From Candidatus Thioglobus autotrophicus (GTDB lineage Bacteria > Pseudomonadota > Gammaproteobacteria > PS1 > Pseudothioglobaceae), in the NCBI GenBank assembly GCA_022448455.1, contig JAKUUR010000001.1, positions 1-64,000 on the forward strand: a stretch of DNA of 64,000 nucleotides, written 5' to 3'. Below are positions 18,408 through 25,939 of this stretch, one piece after another. Position 1 is the first letter of the stretch, and the number at the start of each line of letters is the position of its first letter. The position numbers and the translations under genes are program-made. The notes under the pieces were generated by a model. It was not told the DNA's origin, did no database searches, and was given only the letters and a program-made list of their open reading frames with translations.

Positions 18408-19625
18408 ATGAATAAAAAACTTTACCAAACAGTAATTGAGTATATCAATAAGGAAATAAAAAGCGGTAATCTTACTAATGGAGATGCAATTCCTTCTGAA
18501 TCTCAACTATCCAAATTGCTAGATGTTAGTGTTGGTACCATCAGAAAAGCAGTTGACAAATTGGAAAACAACAACACCTTGTACCGCCAACACGGTAAAG
18601 GCACATTCGTTTCCGATTATGGATTCGACAATAGATTACTAAACAAACTAACCAAAAAAGTTCAAAAAAAGTTTCCTCGCATATTACTACCTGAATCAAG
18701 CGATGAAAGAGTTCTACAGGCCGCTATAAATATCTCTAGAAAAAAAATTGCACAAATTGTCCTTCTCGGTGATGAAGCTAAGATCTCTCAACAGATAGCC
18801 AGATTAAATCAAGGCTTGGATAGTGAGTTTAAATATTTAGATACGAAGGATATTCAATTAAAAAATATTTATGCCGAAATCTTTTATAGAAAAAGGAAGC
18901 ATAAAGGGATGTCGTTGGATGAAGCGAAAAAGCTGTTAGAAGACGATACAGTTTTTGCTATGTTAGCTTTAGAAAATGATGATGCGGACGGAGTTGTAAC
19001 TGGAGCCATAACGCCTAGCCAGACAGTTCTTAGTAATGCCCTAAGGATAATTGGGGTTGCTGATAACAGCAAGCTTGTTTCTAGCTTCTTTCTAATGATT
19101 TTTGATGCAAAACATCAAAGCTATGGTAGTGAAATGATATTTTCTGATTGCGCGATGAATGTTGATCCTGATTCTGATGAATTGGCAGAAATAGCAAAAA
19201 GTGCATACAAATCAGCTAAAAGCTATCTTGATATCGAACCGAAAATCGCTATGCTTTCTTTTTCAACTAATAAAAATACAAAACATACTCAGGTAGAAAA
19301 AGTAAGTGTTGCGACTAGCACTTTAAGAAAGAAGCTTCCCGAGGCTGACATTATTGGCAATATTCAGCTTGATGCTGCTTTAGATAGTATTGTTCTTAAA
19401 ACAAAGTCTCCAGAAGCAAATTTTACACCTCCAGCTAATGTCCTTATCTTCCCAAACTTAGATGCTGCGAATATTGGCTATAAGCTTGTTCAACGATTTT
19501 CAGGCGCTAAAGCCATAGGGCCAATTCTTCAAGGGATGGCCAAGCCAGTAAACGATCTATCAAGAGGTTGCAGTGTTGATGAGATATTTAATACAGTAGT
19601 CATTACTGCAAACCAGTGTAAGTAA
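18408..19625 (+). CDS. pta: Phosphate acetyltransferase with N-terminal GntR winged-helix domain
   Basis: This 405-residue chimera joins a GntR-type DNA-binding domain (residues 3-68, with AIPSESQLSKLLDVSVGTIR as the helix-turn-helix and HGKGTFVSDYG as the wing) to a complete PTA_PTB catalytic domain (about 84-402). The latter opens with FPRILLPESSDERVLQAA and contains DADGVVTGAITPSQTVLSNA, SSFFLMIFDAK, the VATSTLRKKLPEADIIGNIQ region and FPNLDAANIGYKLVQRFSGA. It should convert acetyl phosphate from Xsc to acetyl-CoA. Pta is normally either a bare catalytic domain or carries a P-loop/DRTGG extension; a GntR head is unusual. The domains share one frame with no internal start between them. It converges with etfQO, with 1 base between the stops. 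Confidence 0.93.
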   Translation: MNKKLYQTVIEYINKEIKSGNLTNGDAIPSESQLSKLLDVSVGTIRKAVDKLENNNTLYRQHGKGTFVSDYGFDNRLLNKLTKKVQKKFPRILLPESSDERVLQAAINISRKKIAQIVLLGDEAKISQQIARLNQGLDSEFKYLDTKDIQLKNIYAEIFYRKRKHKGMSLDEAKKLLEDDTVFAMLALENDDADGVVTGAITPSQTVLSNALRIIGVADNSKLVSSFFLMIFDAKHQSYGSEMIFSDCAMNVDPDSDELAEIAKSAYKSAKSYLDIEPKIAMLSFSTNKNTKHTQVEKVSVATSTLRKKLPEADIIGNIQLDAALDSIVLKTKSPEANFTPPANVLIFPNLDAANIGYKLVQRFSGAKAIGPILQGMAKPVNDLSRGCSVDEIFNTVVITANQCK

Positions 19626-19626
19626 A

Positions 19627-21246
19627 CTACATACTGATGTAATTTGGACCGCCACCCCCTTCTGGAGGCGTCCAAGTAATATTTTGTGCTGGGTCTTTAA
19701 TGTCACAAGTCTTACAATGAAGACAATTTTGAGCATTTATTTGGAAATAATCCGACCCTTCTTTTTCAATGATTTCATAGACTCCGGCAGGGCAGTATCT
19801 CTGTGCCGGTTCGTCATATTTTTGAAGATTATAATCCAGCGGAATTTTAGCATCAGCTAGTTTTAAATGAACTGGCTGGTCCTCCTCGTGGTTCGTGCCA
19901 GAAAGAAACAAGGAAGAACTAATGTCAAAACTTAAAACATCATCTGGTGCAGGGTAGGATTTTATTTTAGAATCTTTGGAAGGCTTTAAAGAGTCACAAT
20001 CTCGCTCATCATCCTTGATATCAATTGGTAATTTATTACGAAAAATATTGGACTCAATGAAGTTGTAAATTGAGCCTCCATAAAAACCAAACTTATGAAG
20101 TGCGCTACTAAAGTTTCTTGCTTTATGAAGCTCCTTGTAAAGGCCGCTAGACTTAAACATATCGTCAAAATCGCAGACCTCTTCGGTAAGTACTTTATTT
20201 ACATATTCTGCAGCAAGGATTCCAGACTGTAATGCGCAATGACTGCCCTTGATTTTTCCGGGATTCAATGTGCCTGCGTCGCAACCAATAATCATTCCGC
20301 CATCAAAGTCCATTTTAACGAGTGAGTGAAGACCTCCTTTGGTGATAGCTCTTGCACCATAAGAAACTCGTTTGCCGGACTCCAAGAATTCTTTAATCTT
20401 AGGGTGTTTTTTATATTGTTGAAACTCTTGAAAAGGGCTATGGTGAGGATTGTTGTAGTTCAAGTCCACAATCAGTCCAACCGCTATTCGGTTATCGCTA
20501 AAATGATATAAAAATCCTCCACCTGATGTACCCTTATTAAGTGGCCAACCAATTGTATGAAGGACATCGCCTAAGCTATGCTTATCTGTATCAACCTCCC
20601 AAATTTCTTTAAAGCCAATTGCGAAGTGTTGTGGTGTTTTACTTTCATCTAGATTGAATTCTTTAATCAGCTGTTTACCTAAGTGACCCCTTGAACCTTC
20701 TGCAAATATAGTTTGTTTTGCATAAATATCCATACCCGGCGTCCAGTTACCTTTTTGATTTCCCTGCTTATCAAGACCCATATCGCCTGTTGCGATTCCA
20801 CAAACTCTGCCGCTTTTATCAAGTAAATAATTCTGAGCAGGAAACCCTGGAAAAATATCGACACCGAGTTCGATAGCTCTTTCTCCAATCCATTGACAGA
20901 GTTCACCTAGAGAAATTAAATAATTACCATTGTTGTGTAATCCTTTAGGTGTAAGCCAAGAGGGCACTTTGATACTTTTGTTGCTGCCGGTTAGGAGATA
21001 AACATCATCTCTTTTAACAGGAGTATTAAGAGTGGGGCAACTACTTGCCTCTTCAGGAAAAAGGTCAAATAATGTTTCAGGTTCAAAAACAGCTCCTGAA
21101 ATAATGTGAGAGCCTATTTCAGAGCCTTTTTCTAATAGACAAACGGAAAGATTTTGATTAAGTTGTTTTAGTTTGCATGCTGATGCCAGGCCTGATGGTC
21201 CTCCACCAACAACTACAACATCATATTCAATTGACTCTCTTTCCAT
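19627..21246 (-). CDS. etfQO: Electron transfer flavoprotein-ubiquinone oxidoreductase
   Basis: ETF-QO moves electrons from reduced ETF to ubiquinone at the cytoplasmic membrane. At 539 residues it matches the family. Residues about 8-40 hold the FAD site VVVVGGGPSGLASACKLKQ. The membrane-associated quinone region includes LHSLVKMDFDGGMIIGCDAG and LNPGKIKGSHCALQSG. The C-terminal 4Fe-4S domain shows RYCPAGVYEI and NCLHCKTCDIKDP, supplying four cluster cysteines, and ends with the conserved WTPPEGGGGPNY. It lies 20 bases after etfA in an etfB-etfA-etfQO operon. Within this window the likely donor dehydrogenase is the DMGDH-like protein at 2.1-4.6 kb. Confidence 0.96.
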   Translation of the reverse strand: MERESIEYDVVVVGGGPSGLASACKLKQLNQNLSVCLLEKGSEIGSHIISGAVFEPETLFDLFPEEASSCPTLNTPVKRDDVYLLTGSNKSIKVPSWLTPKGLHNNGNYLISLGELCQWIGERAIELGVDIFPGFPAQNYLLDKSGRVCGIATGDMGLDKQGNQKGNWTPGMDIYAKQTIFAEGSRGHLGKQLIKEFNLDESKTPQHFAIGFKEIWEVDTDKHSLGDVLHTIGWPLNKGTSGGGFLYHFSDNRIAVGLIVDLNYNNPHHSPFQEFQQYKKHPKIKEFLESGKRVSYGARAITKGGLHSLVKMDFDGGMIIGCDAGTLNPGKIKGSHCALQSGILAAEYVNKVLTEEVCDFDDMFKSSGLYKELHKARNFSSALHKFGFYGGSIYNFIESNIFRNKLPIDIKDDERDCDSLKPSKDSKIKSYPAPDDVLSFDISSSLFLSGTNHEEDQPVHLKLADAKIPLDYNLQKYDEPAQRYCPAGVYEIIEKEGSDYFQINAQNCLHCKTCDIKDPAQNITWTPPEGGGGPNYISM

Positions 21247-21266
21247 TAAACAAACTCCAATAGAAG

Positions 21267-22193
21267 TTATAAGACATGGTCATTCAATTCTTTTAAGGCA
21301 CCAAATAGATCAGTCTGCCATACTAAATCAGCCATTCTAGCCATTGGTGCATCTGGGTCACTGTTAATGACCACAATCACCTGAGAATCTTTCATGCCAG
21401 CAAGGTGTTGAATAGCGCCCGATATTCCAACGGCTAAGTATAGTTTAGGCGCAACAACTTTACCAGTCTGGCCGACTTGATAATCGTTTGAAATAAAGCC
21501 TGCATCTACTGCAGCCCTTGATGCACCAACCGCCGCATCAAGTTTGTCAGCTAATTGCTCAATTAAAGCAAAATTATCCTTTGATCCAAGTCCACGCCCA
21601 CCTGAAACAATTCTATCCGCTGTTGTTAGTTCAGGTCGCTCTGATTGAGATTCATGAAGAGAAATAAAGTTTGATTTTTGTTCGGGTATGGGCAATGATA
21701 ACTCTTCAACGGTGGCAGAACCTCCGTCACCAGAATGTTCAAAAGCAGTGGCTCTAACTGTCATCACGATAGTGTCATCACTCGACTCAACAGTCGCCAT
21801 GATGTTGCCCGCATAAAGTGGTCTCACAAAGGTGTTATTTGATTTGATTTCACATACATCAGATATTGGTTGAACGTCTAGTAGGGCGCCTACCACTGGT
21901 AAAATATTTTTACTATAGGTGGAAGATCCAGAAAGCAGGTATTTATAATCAGTCATCACCTCTGCCACTAATTTACTGGCAACCCCAACACTTACATGTT
22001 CTAACTTTGAGTCAGCAATAACTTTTACGGTATTAATACTCTTTAGTGAAGCAACCGAGGCGGCATTAGCCGAATCATCTGTCAGCACTAATGCATCAAT
22101 CGTATCTGAAAGTTGAGTTGCAGCTGTTATTGCAGCGCGACTGTTAGAGCTTACTTCAGACCCGTTTAGTTCGATTAATATTAGTGCAGACAT
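21267..22193 (-). CDS. etfA: Electron transfer flavoprotein subunit alpha
   Basis: This is the FAD-carrying subunit of the soluble ETF heterodimer. The N-terminal domain is variable. The C-terminal FAD domain has the family signature VSGGRGLGSKDNFALIEQLA and the cofactor loops VGQTGKVVAPKLYLAVGISG and IQHLAGMKDSQVIVVINSDP. Its 308 residues are typical of group I ETF, the housekeeping electron carrier for acyl-CoA and N-methyl dehydrogenases, not the bifurcating type. Start and stop overlap with etfB by 1 base (TAATG), so the two subunits are translationally coupled. Confidence 0.97.
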   Translation of the reverse strand: MSALILIELNGSEVSSNSRAAITAATQLSDTIDALVLTDDSANAASVASLKSINTVKVIADSKLEHVSVGVASKLVAEVMTDYKYLLSGSSTYSKNILPVVGALLDVQPISDVCEIKSNNTFVRPLYAGNIMATVESSDDTIVMTVRATAFEHSGDGGSATVEELSLPIPEQKSNFISLHESQSERPELTTADRIVSGGRGLGSKDNFALIEQLADKLDAAVGASRAAVDAGFISNDYQVGQTGKVVAPKLYLAVGISGAIQHLAGMKDSQVIVVINSDPDAPMARMADLVWQTDLFGALKELNDHVL

Positions 22194-22954
22194 TACAGGA
22201 CCCCCAACTGGCTGAGTTCGGAAAACAGCTCTTCAGCTGATTGGACTTGTTTTGAAGCCCTATCCTTGGTTCCAGACTCTTCAACACTGATAACTTTGAC
22301 TCTAGGGCTGATATCAATGTCAAAGCTTGATATTTCGATCGTTTCTAAAGGTTTGGATCTCGCTTTCATGATATTAGGCAAAGAGGCGTATCTTGGTTCA
22401 TTGAGCCTCAAATCAACAGTAACAATGGTTGGTAAATTTAACTGTCTAGTTTCAATTCCAGAGTCAATTTCTCGACAAACTTCGACGCTTTTCCCATCAT
22501 CACTTAGTTGAAATTTAGAGATAAAAGTTCCCAGTGAATAATCCAAAAGGCCAGAGAGAATTTGCCCGGTTTGGTTGTTGTCATTATCGACAGCCTGCTT
22601 ACCCATAATGACAAGTTGAGCCTCTTCGCGTTTAACAATATTTGCCAAAATCTTACCTAGATGAAGGGGTTGTAGGTCAAGCTCGGAGTCTGTTTTGACA
22701 AAAATAGCTCGGTCCACACCCATTGCTAAAGCAGTTCTCAGGGTATCTATGGTTTTTTCTGTCCCAATACTGACAGCTATGGTTTCGCTAGCAGCATTGC
22801 TCTCTTTAATCTTTAAAGCTTCTTCAACAGCAATCTCGCAAAAAGGGTTCATTGCCATTTTTGCATTAGTCAAATCAACTAATTGAGTTTGTTTGTTAAC
22901 CCTGGCCTGAGTGTAAGGATCAAGTACACGTTTAATTGGGATAATTATTTTCAT
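22193..22954 (-). CDS. etfB: Electron transfer flavoprotein subunit beta
   Basis: This is the AMP-binding beta subunit of ETF. It starts with MKIIIPIKRVLDP and contains the family core MAMNPFCEIAVEEALKIKES and the recognition-loop region LPTIVTVDLRLNEPRYASLP, the segment that docks to partner dehydrogenases. The length of 253 residues is standard. It is the first gene of etfB-etfA-etfQO. The 128 bases upstream, shared with the end of creC, hold an 11-base direct repeat and an inverted repeat that may belong to its control region. Confidence 0.97.
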   Translation of the reverse strand: MKIIIPIKRVLDPYTQARVNKQTQLVDLTNAKMAMNPFCEIAVEEALKIKESNAASETIAVSIGTEKTIDTLRTALAMGVDRAIFVKTDSELDLQPLHLGKILANIVKREEAQLVIMGKQAVDNDNNQTGQILSGLLDYSLGTFISKFQLSDDGKSVEVCREIDSGIETRQLNLPTIVTVDLRLNEPRYASLPNIMKARSKPLETIEISSFDIDISPRVKVISVEESGTKDRASKQVQSAEELFSELSQLGVL

Positions 22955-22988
22955 ACTCAGTCAAGTTTATCGTTAAAAATCTCGCGAT

Positions 22989-23047
22989 AATACCATATAA
23001 ATTAGTTTTGTCTAGAGATAGAAAAGACAATATTAGAATACCATATA
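22989..23047. repeat. Direct repeat and inverted repeat upstream of etfB
   Basis: AATACCATATA occurs twice in the same orientation, at 22989-22999 and 23037-23047. Between the copies lies an inverted repeat, TTGTCT (23008-23013) and AGACAA (23025-23030). The block lies in the 128-base gap between the ends of etfB's upstream region and creC. Being upstream of etfB, the copies could bind a regulator of the etf operon. No known operator is recognised. Confidence 0.4.
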
Positions 23048-23082
23048 TTGATTGATTTTGTTTTTCTGGAGATTTTTTAATA

Positions 23083-24582
23083 CTAACTCAATGGAAATCT
23101 TAATTTCACCTCAGCTCCCACCTGCAATAATCGGCTTTTTAGAGTAATTTCTCCTCCGTGAAGTTGCATAATCTTCCTTACGAATCTAAGGCCTAGGCCA
23201 GTACCTCTGGATCCTGAATCTGGCCTTGCAACTGAGAAGAAGCGAGTAAACAGTTTGCTTGAAACGTGAGGCGGTATGCCCGGCCCTTCATCGAGTACAA
23301 CGATTGTTACATATGTATTGGACTCAGAAGATTTGATAGTAATGGTGCCAGCCTTAGGACTAAATTCTAGTGCATTTTTTAAGATATTCCCTAAAGCTTG
23401 TTCTAGGAGTATTTTTTCAGCAAAAACTGTGCTTTTCTTTTCTATATCGTCAAGATTTATAGTGATATTTTTACTGACAATTAAACGATTATGAGTAGGC
23501 ATTTTTAAGACATTTTTTATTGTGAACAAGATTTTGAGTGTGTCTGCGTTGGTTAGTTTTTCACGTCTTTCAATTCTGGAAAGATCCAGTAACCTTGTAA
23601 CAAGGAGATCCATTTTCTTATTTTCTTTAAGAATGGTTTTAATCCATTGTTTTCTAACTTTAGCTTCTTCAGTTAATTCTTTATGTTTTTGATCATCTTT
23701 CTCTTCTAGAAGATAATTCTCAATACCCATCGGTATTAACAGATTTTCTGCAGTTAGCCGAATCCCAGTAATGGGAGTTCTTAATTCATGTGCAAGTGTT
23801 TCAATATATTCTTCAACGTCATCCTTAAGTTCAACATCACTTCGAGCATTCTCTAGGGCCATAGCAAGTTTATTAAACTGAACGTTTAAATTAGGAATCG
23901 ATACATCTTCACCCTTGAAAAGCTTTGTAGCATATTTTTCCAGGCGACGAATGTTTCTTGAAATTCTGTAGCTACCTAAGGCACCAAAAAATAAAGAGAG
24001 GAGAAATATATAGAAGATGAACCTATATAAACGGGCTTTATTCATTAGGTCTAACATCGGAGCTACTACGACAAGAACTCCTTGAACTTGTTGTCTGTTG
24101 TCATAAATAGGGCTTGAGACATGTAAGAATTCAGGTTTATAAAAATATTCAATATTTACTCCTCTTGCTTTCCAAGGGCCACGAACAGTTTCGGCAGAAA
24201 TTCTACTTATCCCACGCTGACCTGACAATGCTGAGTCGACCTCTAAATGAGCTCTCATGTCTGTTCCTAGGCTTAAACCACGAGAGTCCAAGATAAGAAT
24301 ACCATCCTTATCAGTAATGTAAATCGCTAGATTCTGTAATCTTTCATCACCATGTGGTGACTGGAAGTAGTCAACAATAACACCTTCAAAAGTAGTAAGA
24401 TCAATTTCAGCGTCTTTGATATTTTGCGAGGCAATTTTGCTAAACATAATTGCTACCTCAACCATGACCTCTTTCGCAGATTCTATACTTGTGCGATGAG
24501 CAAAAAGCCAAACCAGAGTGCTACTGATTACAAAGTAAAGAATAAATAGTTTGGTGCCAATATTTAATTTGAAGTATTTCAT
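23083..24582 (-). CDS. creC: Sensor histidine kinase CreC-like
   Basis: This is a 499-residue inner-membrane sensor kinase. A membrane segment (about 10-28) and a second (about 186-204) bracket a periplasmic sensor (about 30-185, PAS/CACHE-like, with ILILDSRGLSLGTDMR). Next come HAMP-like residues, the HisKA dimerisation helix with phospho-accepting His265 in ETLAHELRTPITG, and a HATPase_c domain with LGNILKNALEFSPKAG (N box), VLDEGPGIPP (G1) and GSRGTGLGLRFV (G2). Periplasmic and kinase sequences are CreC-like (E. coli CreC senses growth and carbon state). Its start overlaps the creB stop by 4 bases. It is slightly longer than E. coli CreC (474). Confidence 0.88.
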   Translation of the reverse strand: MKYFKLNIGTKLFILYFVISSTLVWLFAHRTSIESAKEVMVEVAIMFSKIASQNIKDAEIDLTTFEGVIVDYFQSPHGDERLQNLAIYITDKDGILILDSRGLSLGTDMRAHLEVDSALSGQRGISRISAETVRGPWKARGVNIEYFYKPEFLHVSSPIYDNRQQVQGVLVVVAPMLDLMNKARLYRFIFYIFLLSLFFGALGSYRISRNIRRLEKYATKLFKGEDVSIPNLNVQFNKLAMALENARSDVELKDDVEEYIETLAHELRTPITGIRLTAENLLIPMGIENYLLEEKDDQKHKELTEEAKVRKQWIKTILKENKKMDLLVTRLLDLSRIERREKLTNADTLKILFTIKNVLKMPTHNRLIVSKNITINLDDIEKKSTVFAEKILLEQALGNILKNALEFSPKAGTITIKSSESNTYVTIVVLDEGPGIPPHVSSKLFTRFFSVARPDSGSRGTGLGLRFVRKIMQLHGGEITLKSRLLQVGAEVKLRFPLS

Positions 24583-25244
24583 TCAATAAGACTGTAGCCG
24601 ATACCTCTGTGCGTTTCTATGTAATCGTTCATTTCATCAATTTCGTGTAAACGTTTACGTATAGACTTGATGTGCGTATTGATTGTCTTTTCATCTGAGC
24701 CGTGGGGTCTATCCCATATAATATTCATCAAATATTCCCTTGTATGAACTTGATTAGGGTGCTTTATTAGGTGAGACAGAATTTTGAATTCAGCCGGTGT
24801 TAAGGTCAGCTCTTGATTATGAAACAATACTCTTTGCATGGCTTGATTAATGCTAAATTTTGATTTAGGGTTTTTATCAGCACGATCACGTCTTAGTTGT
24901 GAACGCACATGAGCAACAACTAATCTGGGACTAAAGGGTTTGGTTATGTATCCATTGGCACCTAGCCCCTCTAAACCAAGAACTTGGTCAGACTCATCAT
25001 CCCTGGCAGAAATAATGATGACAGGTAAATTTGATTTGATGCGAACTTTTCGCAGGACATCAAAGCCACTCATATCAGGTAAGCCTACGTCAAGGAGCAT
25101 AAGGTCTACTTCATTGTTCTCTATATAGTCTAGAGTATCACGACCGTTATCAAACCACTGGCAGCTAAAAGAATCCTGTTCAAGAATGAAGGCTATACTT
25201 TCAGCAATCGTTCTATCGTCTTCAACTATCAGAATATGTTGCAT
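24579..25244 (-). CDS. creB: Response regulator CreB-like
   Basis: This OmpR-family response regulator has 221 residues. The receiver domain (1-120) has the acidic pocket VEDD, phospho-acceptor Asp52 in LLDVGLPDMSG, and the switch lysine in YITKPFSPRLV. The winged-helix output domain (about 130-221) ends THRGIGYSL, very like E. coli CreB. One variation is GLGANGY where GxGADDY is usual. CreB binds TTCAC-N6-TTCAC; exactly this sequence lies 63 bases upstream of the start, oriented toward the opposite strand, which supports the CreB assignment and suggests the pair controls the adjacent small-ORF unit. Confidence 0.88.
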   Translation of the reverse strand: MQHILIVEDDRTIAESIAFILEQDSFSCQWFDNGRDTLDYIENNEVDLMLLDVGLPDMSGFDVLRKVRIKSNLPVIIISARDDESDQVLGLEGLGANGYITKPFSPRLVVAHVRSQLRRDRADKNPKSKFSINQAMQRVLFHNQELTLTPAEFKILSHLIKHPNQVHTREYLMNIIWDRPHGSDEKTINTHIKSIRKRLHEIDEMNDYIETHRGIGYSLIE

Positions 25245-25306
25245 GCAAGTAAGCCCCTATAAGAAAAGATATTATTGTAGTGCAAAATTCAATAAAAAAA
25301 ACAATC

Positions 25307-25333
25307 TTCACGCAATCTTCACCAAAACTTCAT
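25307..25333 (+). promoter_or_regulatory. CreB binding tag (three TTCAC-type repeats)
   Basis: TTCAC (25307-25311), TTCAC (25318-25322) and TTCAT (25329-25333) are spaced exactly 11 bases apart. The first two form a perfect TTCAC-N6-TTCAC, the published cre/blr tag bound by CreB and BlrA. Downstream, TATGAT at 25366-25371 could be the -10 of a CreB-activated promoter, with TTGACG at 25345-25350 as a poorly spaced (15-base) -35. The orientation points at the small ORFs at 25.4-25.9 kb, not at creB. Confidence 0.75.
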
Positions 25334-25402
25334 TTATAAAACATTTGACGTCTATCTGTATCACCTATGATGGGGTCATTGTTTTTAGTTAATTAGAGAA
25401 AA

Positions 25403-25630
25403 ATGCGACGACAACCCCTTAAAGTTGCAAATGCCAGTGCTGGGATAGCAAAGCTCAAGGTTGTTATGTTTGATGATATCACAACACGTGTGCCGAAAAA
25501 TTCTCTAATGACTAAAAACAATACTATTGAAACTCAGCGTGTTGACATTAATAATTTAATTCAGGACATGATTTTTCTTTTATTAAGAACCTCGAACACC
25601 CTTACCATTCACTCTCCGTTTGGTAACTGA
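25403..25630 (+). CDS. Small hypothetical protein downstream of a CreB tag
   Basis: This is a 75-codon frame that I do not recognise. It starts 32 bases after the TATGAT element of a putative CreB-dependent promoter, has only a weak GAGA ribosome site, and ends 12 bases before a strong hairpin with a U-tract. The product is basic at its N-terminus (MRRQPLKVANASAGIAKLK) and has one hydrophobic run near residues 53-62 (LIQDMIFLLLR) but no convincing signal peptide. Promoter tag, frame and terminator together form a complete transcription unit, which is the main argument that it is real. It could instead be an RNA whose frame is accidental. Confidence 0.45.
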   Translation: MRRQPLKVANASAGIAKLKVVMFDDITTRVPKNSLMTKNNTIETQRVDINNLIQDMIFLLLRTSNTLTIHSPFGN

Positions 25631-25642
25631 GGTAGCGGCTTA

Positions 25643-25684
25643 TAGCTGGCGGGTTGCTCCTACCAGCCAGCTAAAGCTTTTTTT
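25643..25684 (+). terminator. Hairpin with U-tract (terminator or attenuator)
   Basis: TAGCTGGC (25643-25650) pairs with GCCAGCTA (25666-25673). Inside, GGT (25652-25654) can pair with ACC (25662-25664), leaving a 7-base loop. AAGC and then seven T residues (25678-25684) follow. This is the clearest intrinsic-terminator shape in the window. It separates two small ORFs on the same strand, so it may end the first unit or act as an attenuator for the second, whose AAGGA ribosome site begins at the base after the T-run. Confidence 0.72.
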
Positions 25685-25696
25685 AAGGAACCAAAA

Positions 25697-25858
25697 ATGA
25701 ATCAAGTACAAAATCAATCAATAGTCAAGAATCCAAGCGATAGTAGAACTAGTGCTTATTGCAAAAGAAATAACATTAATGAATATCAATTCAAAAAGGC
25801 CTTAGCCTGGTATCACAGCGCTATACAAGGTTCGAAACAAGGCAAAAGAAAACACTAA
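25697..25858 (+). CDS. Small basic protein with helix-turn-helix-like segment
   Basis: This 53-residue protein is not assigned to a family. It has a good AAGGA ribosome site 7 bases before the ATG. The middle, TSAYCKRNNINEYQFKKALA (residues 19-38), resembles the helix-turn-helix of IS66-type accessory proteins and related small regulators, in which a Cys/Arg-rich helix is followed by an aromatic residue. The C-terminus is very basic (SKQGKRKH). Such features suggest nucleic-acid binding. It follows a U-tract hairpin and lies between a CreB-tagged unit and an exported peroxiredoxin. No transposase or inverted repeat is nearby, so it does not look like an insertion-sequence remnant. Confidence 0.55.
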   Translation: MNQVQNQSIVKNPSDSRTSAYCKRNNINEYQFKKALAWYHSAIQGSKQGKRKH

Positions 25859-25939
25859 AAGTTTTTTTTAAGTCTTATACCCTCAATTTGTCTCTCAATT
25901 AATGTAGATCTTTTGATAAGGCATTATAATGTTCAATTC

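Noticed and set aside
25697-25858. Insertion-sequence remnant
   Set aside because: The small protein resembles an IS66 accessory HTH, but no transposase, terminal inverted repeats or target duplication was seen within several kb.
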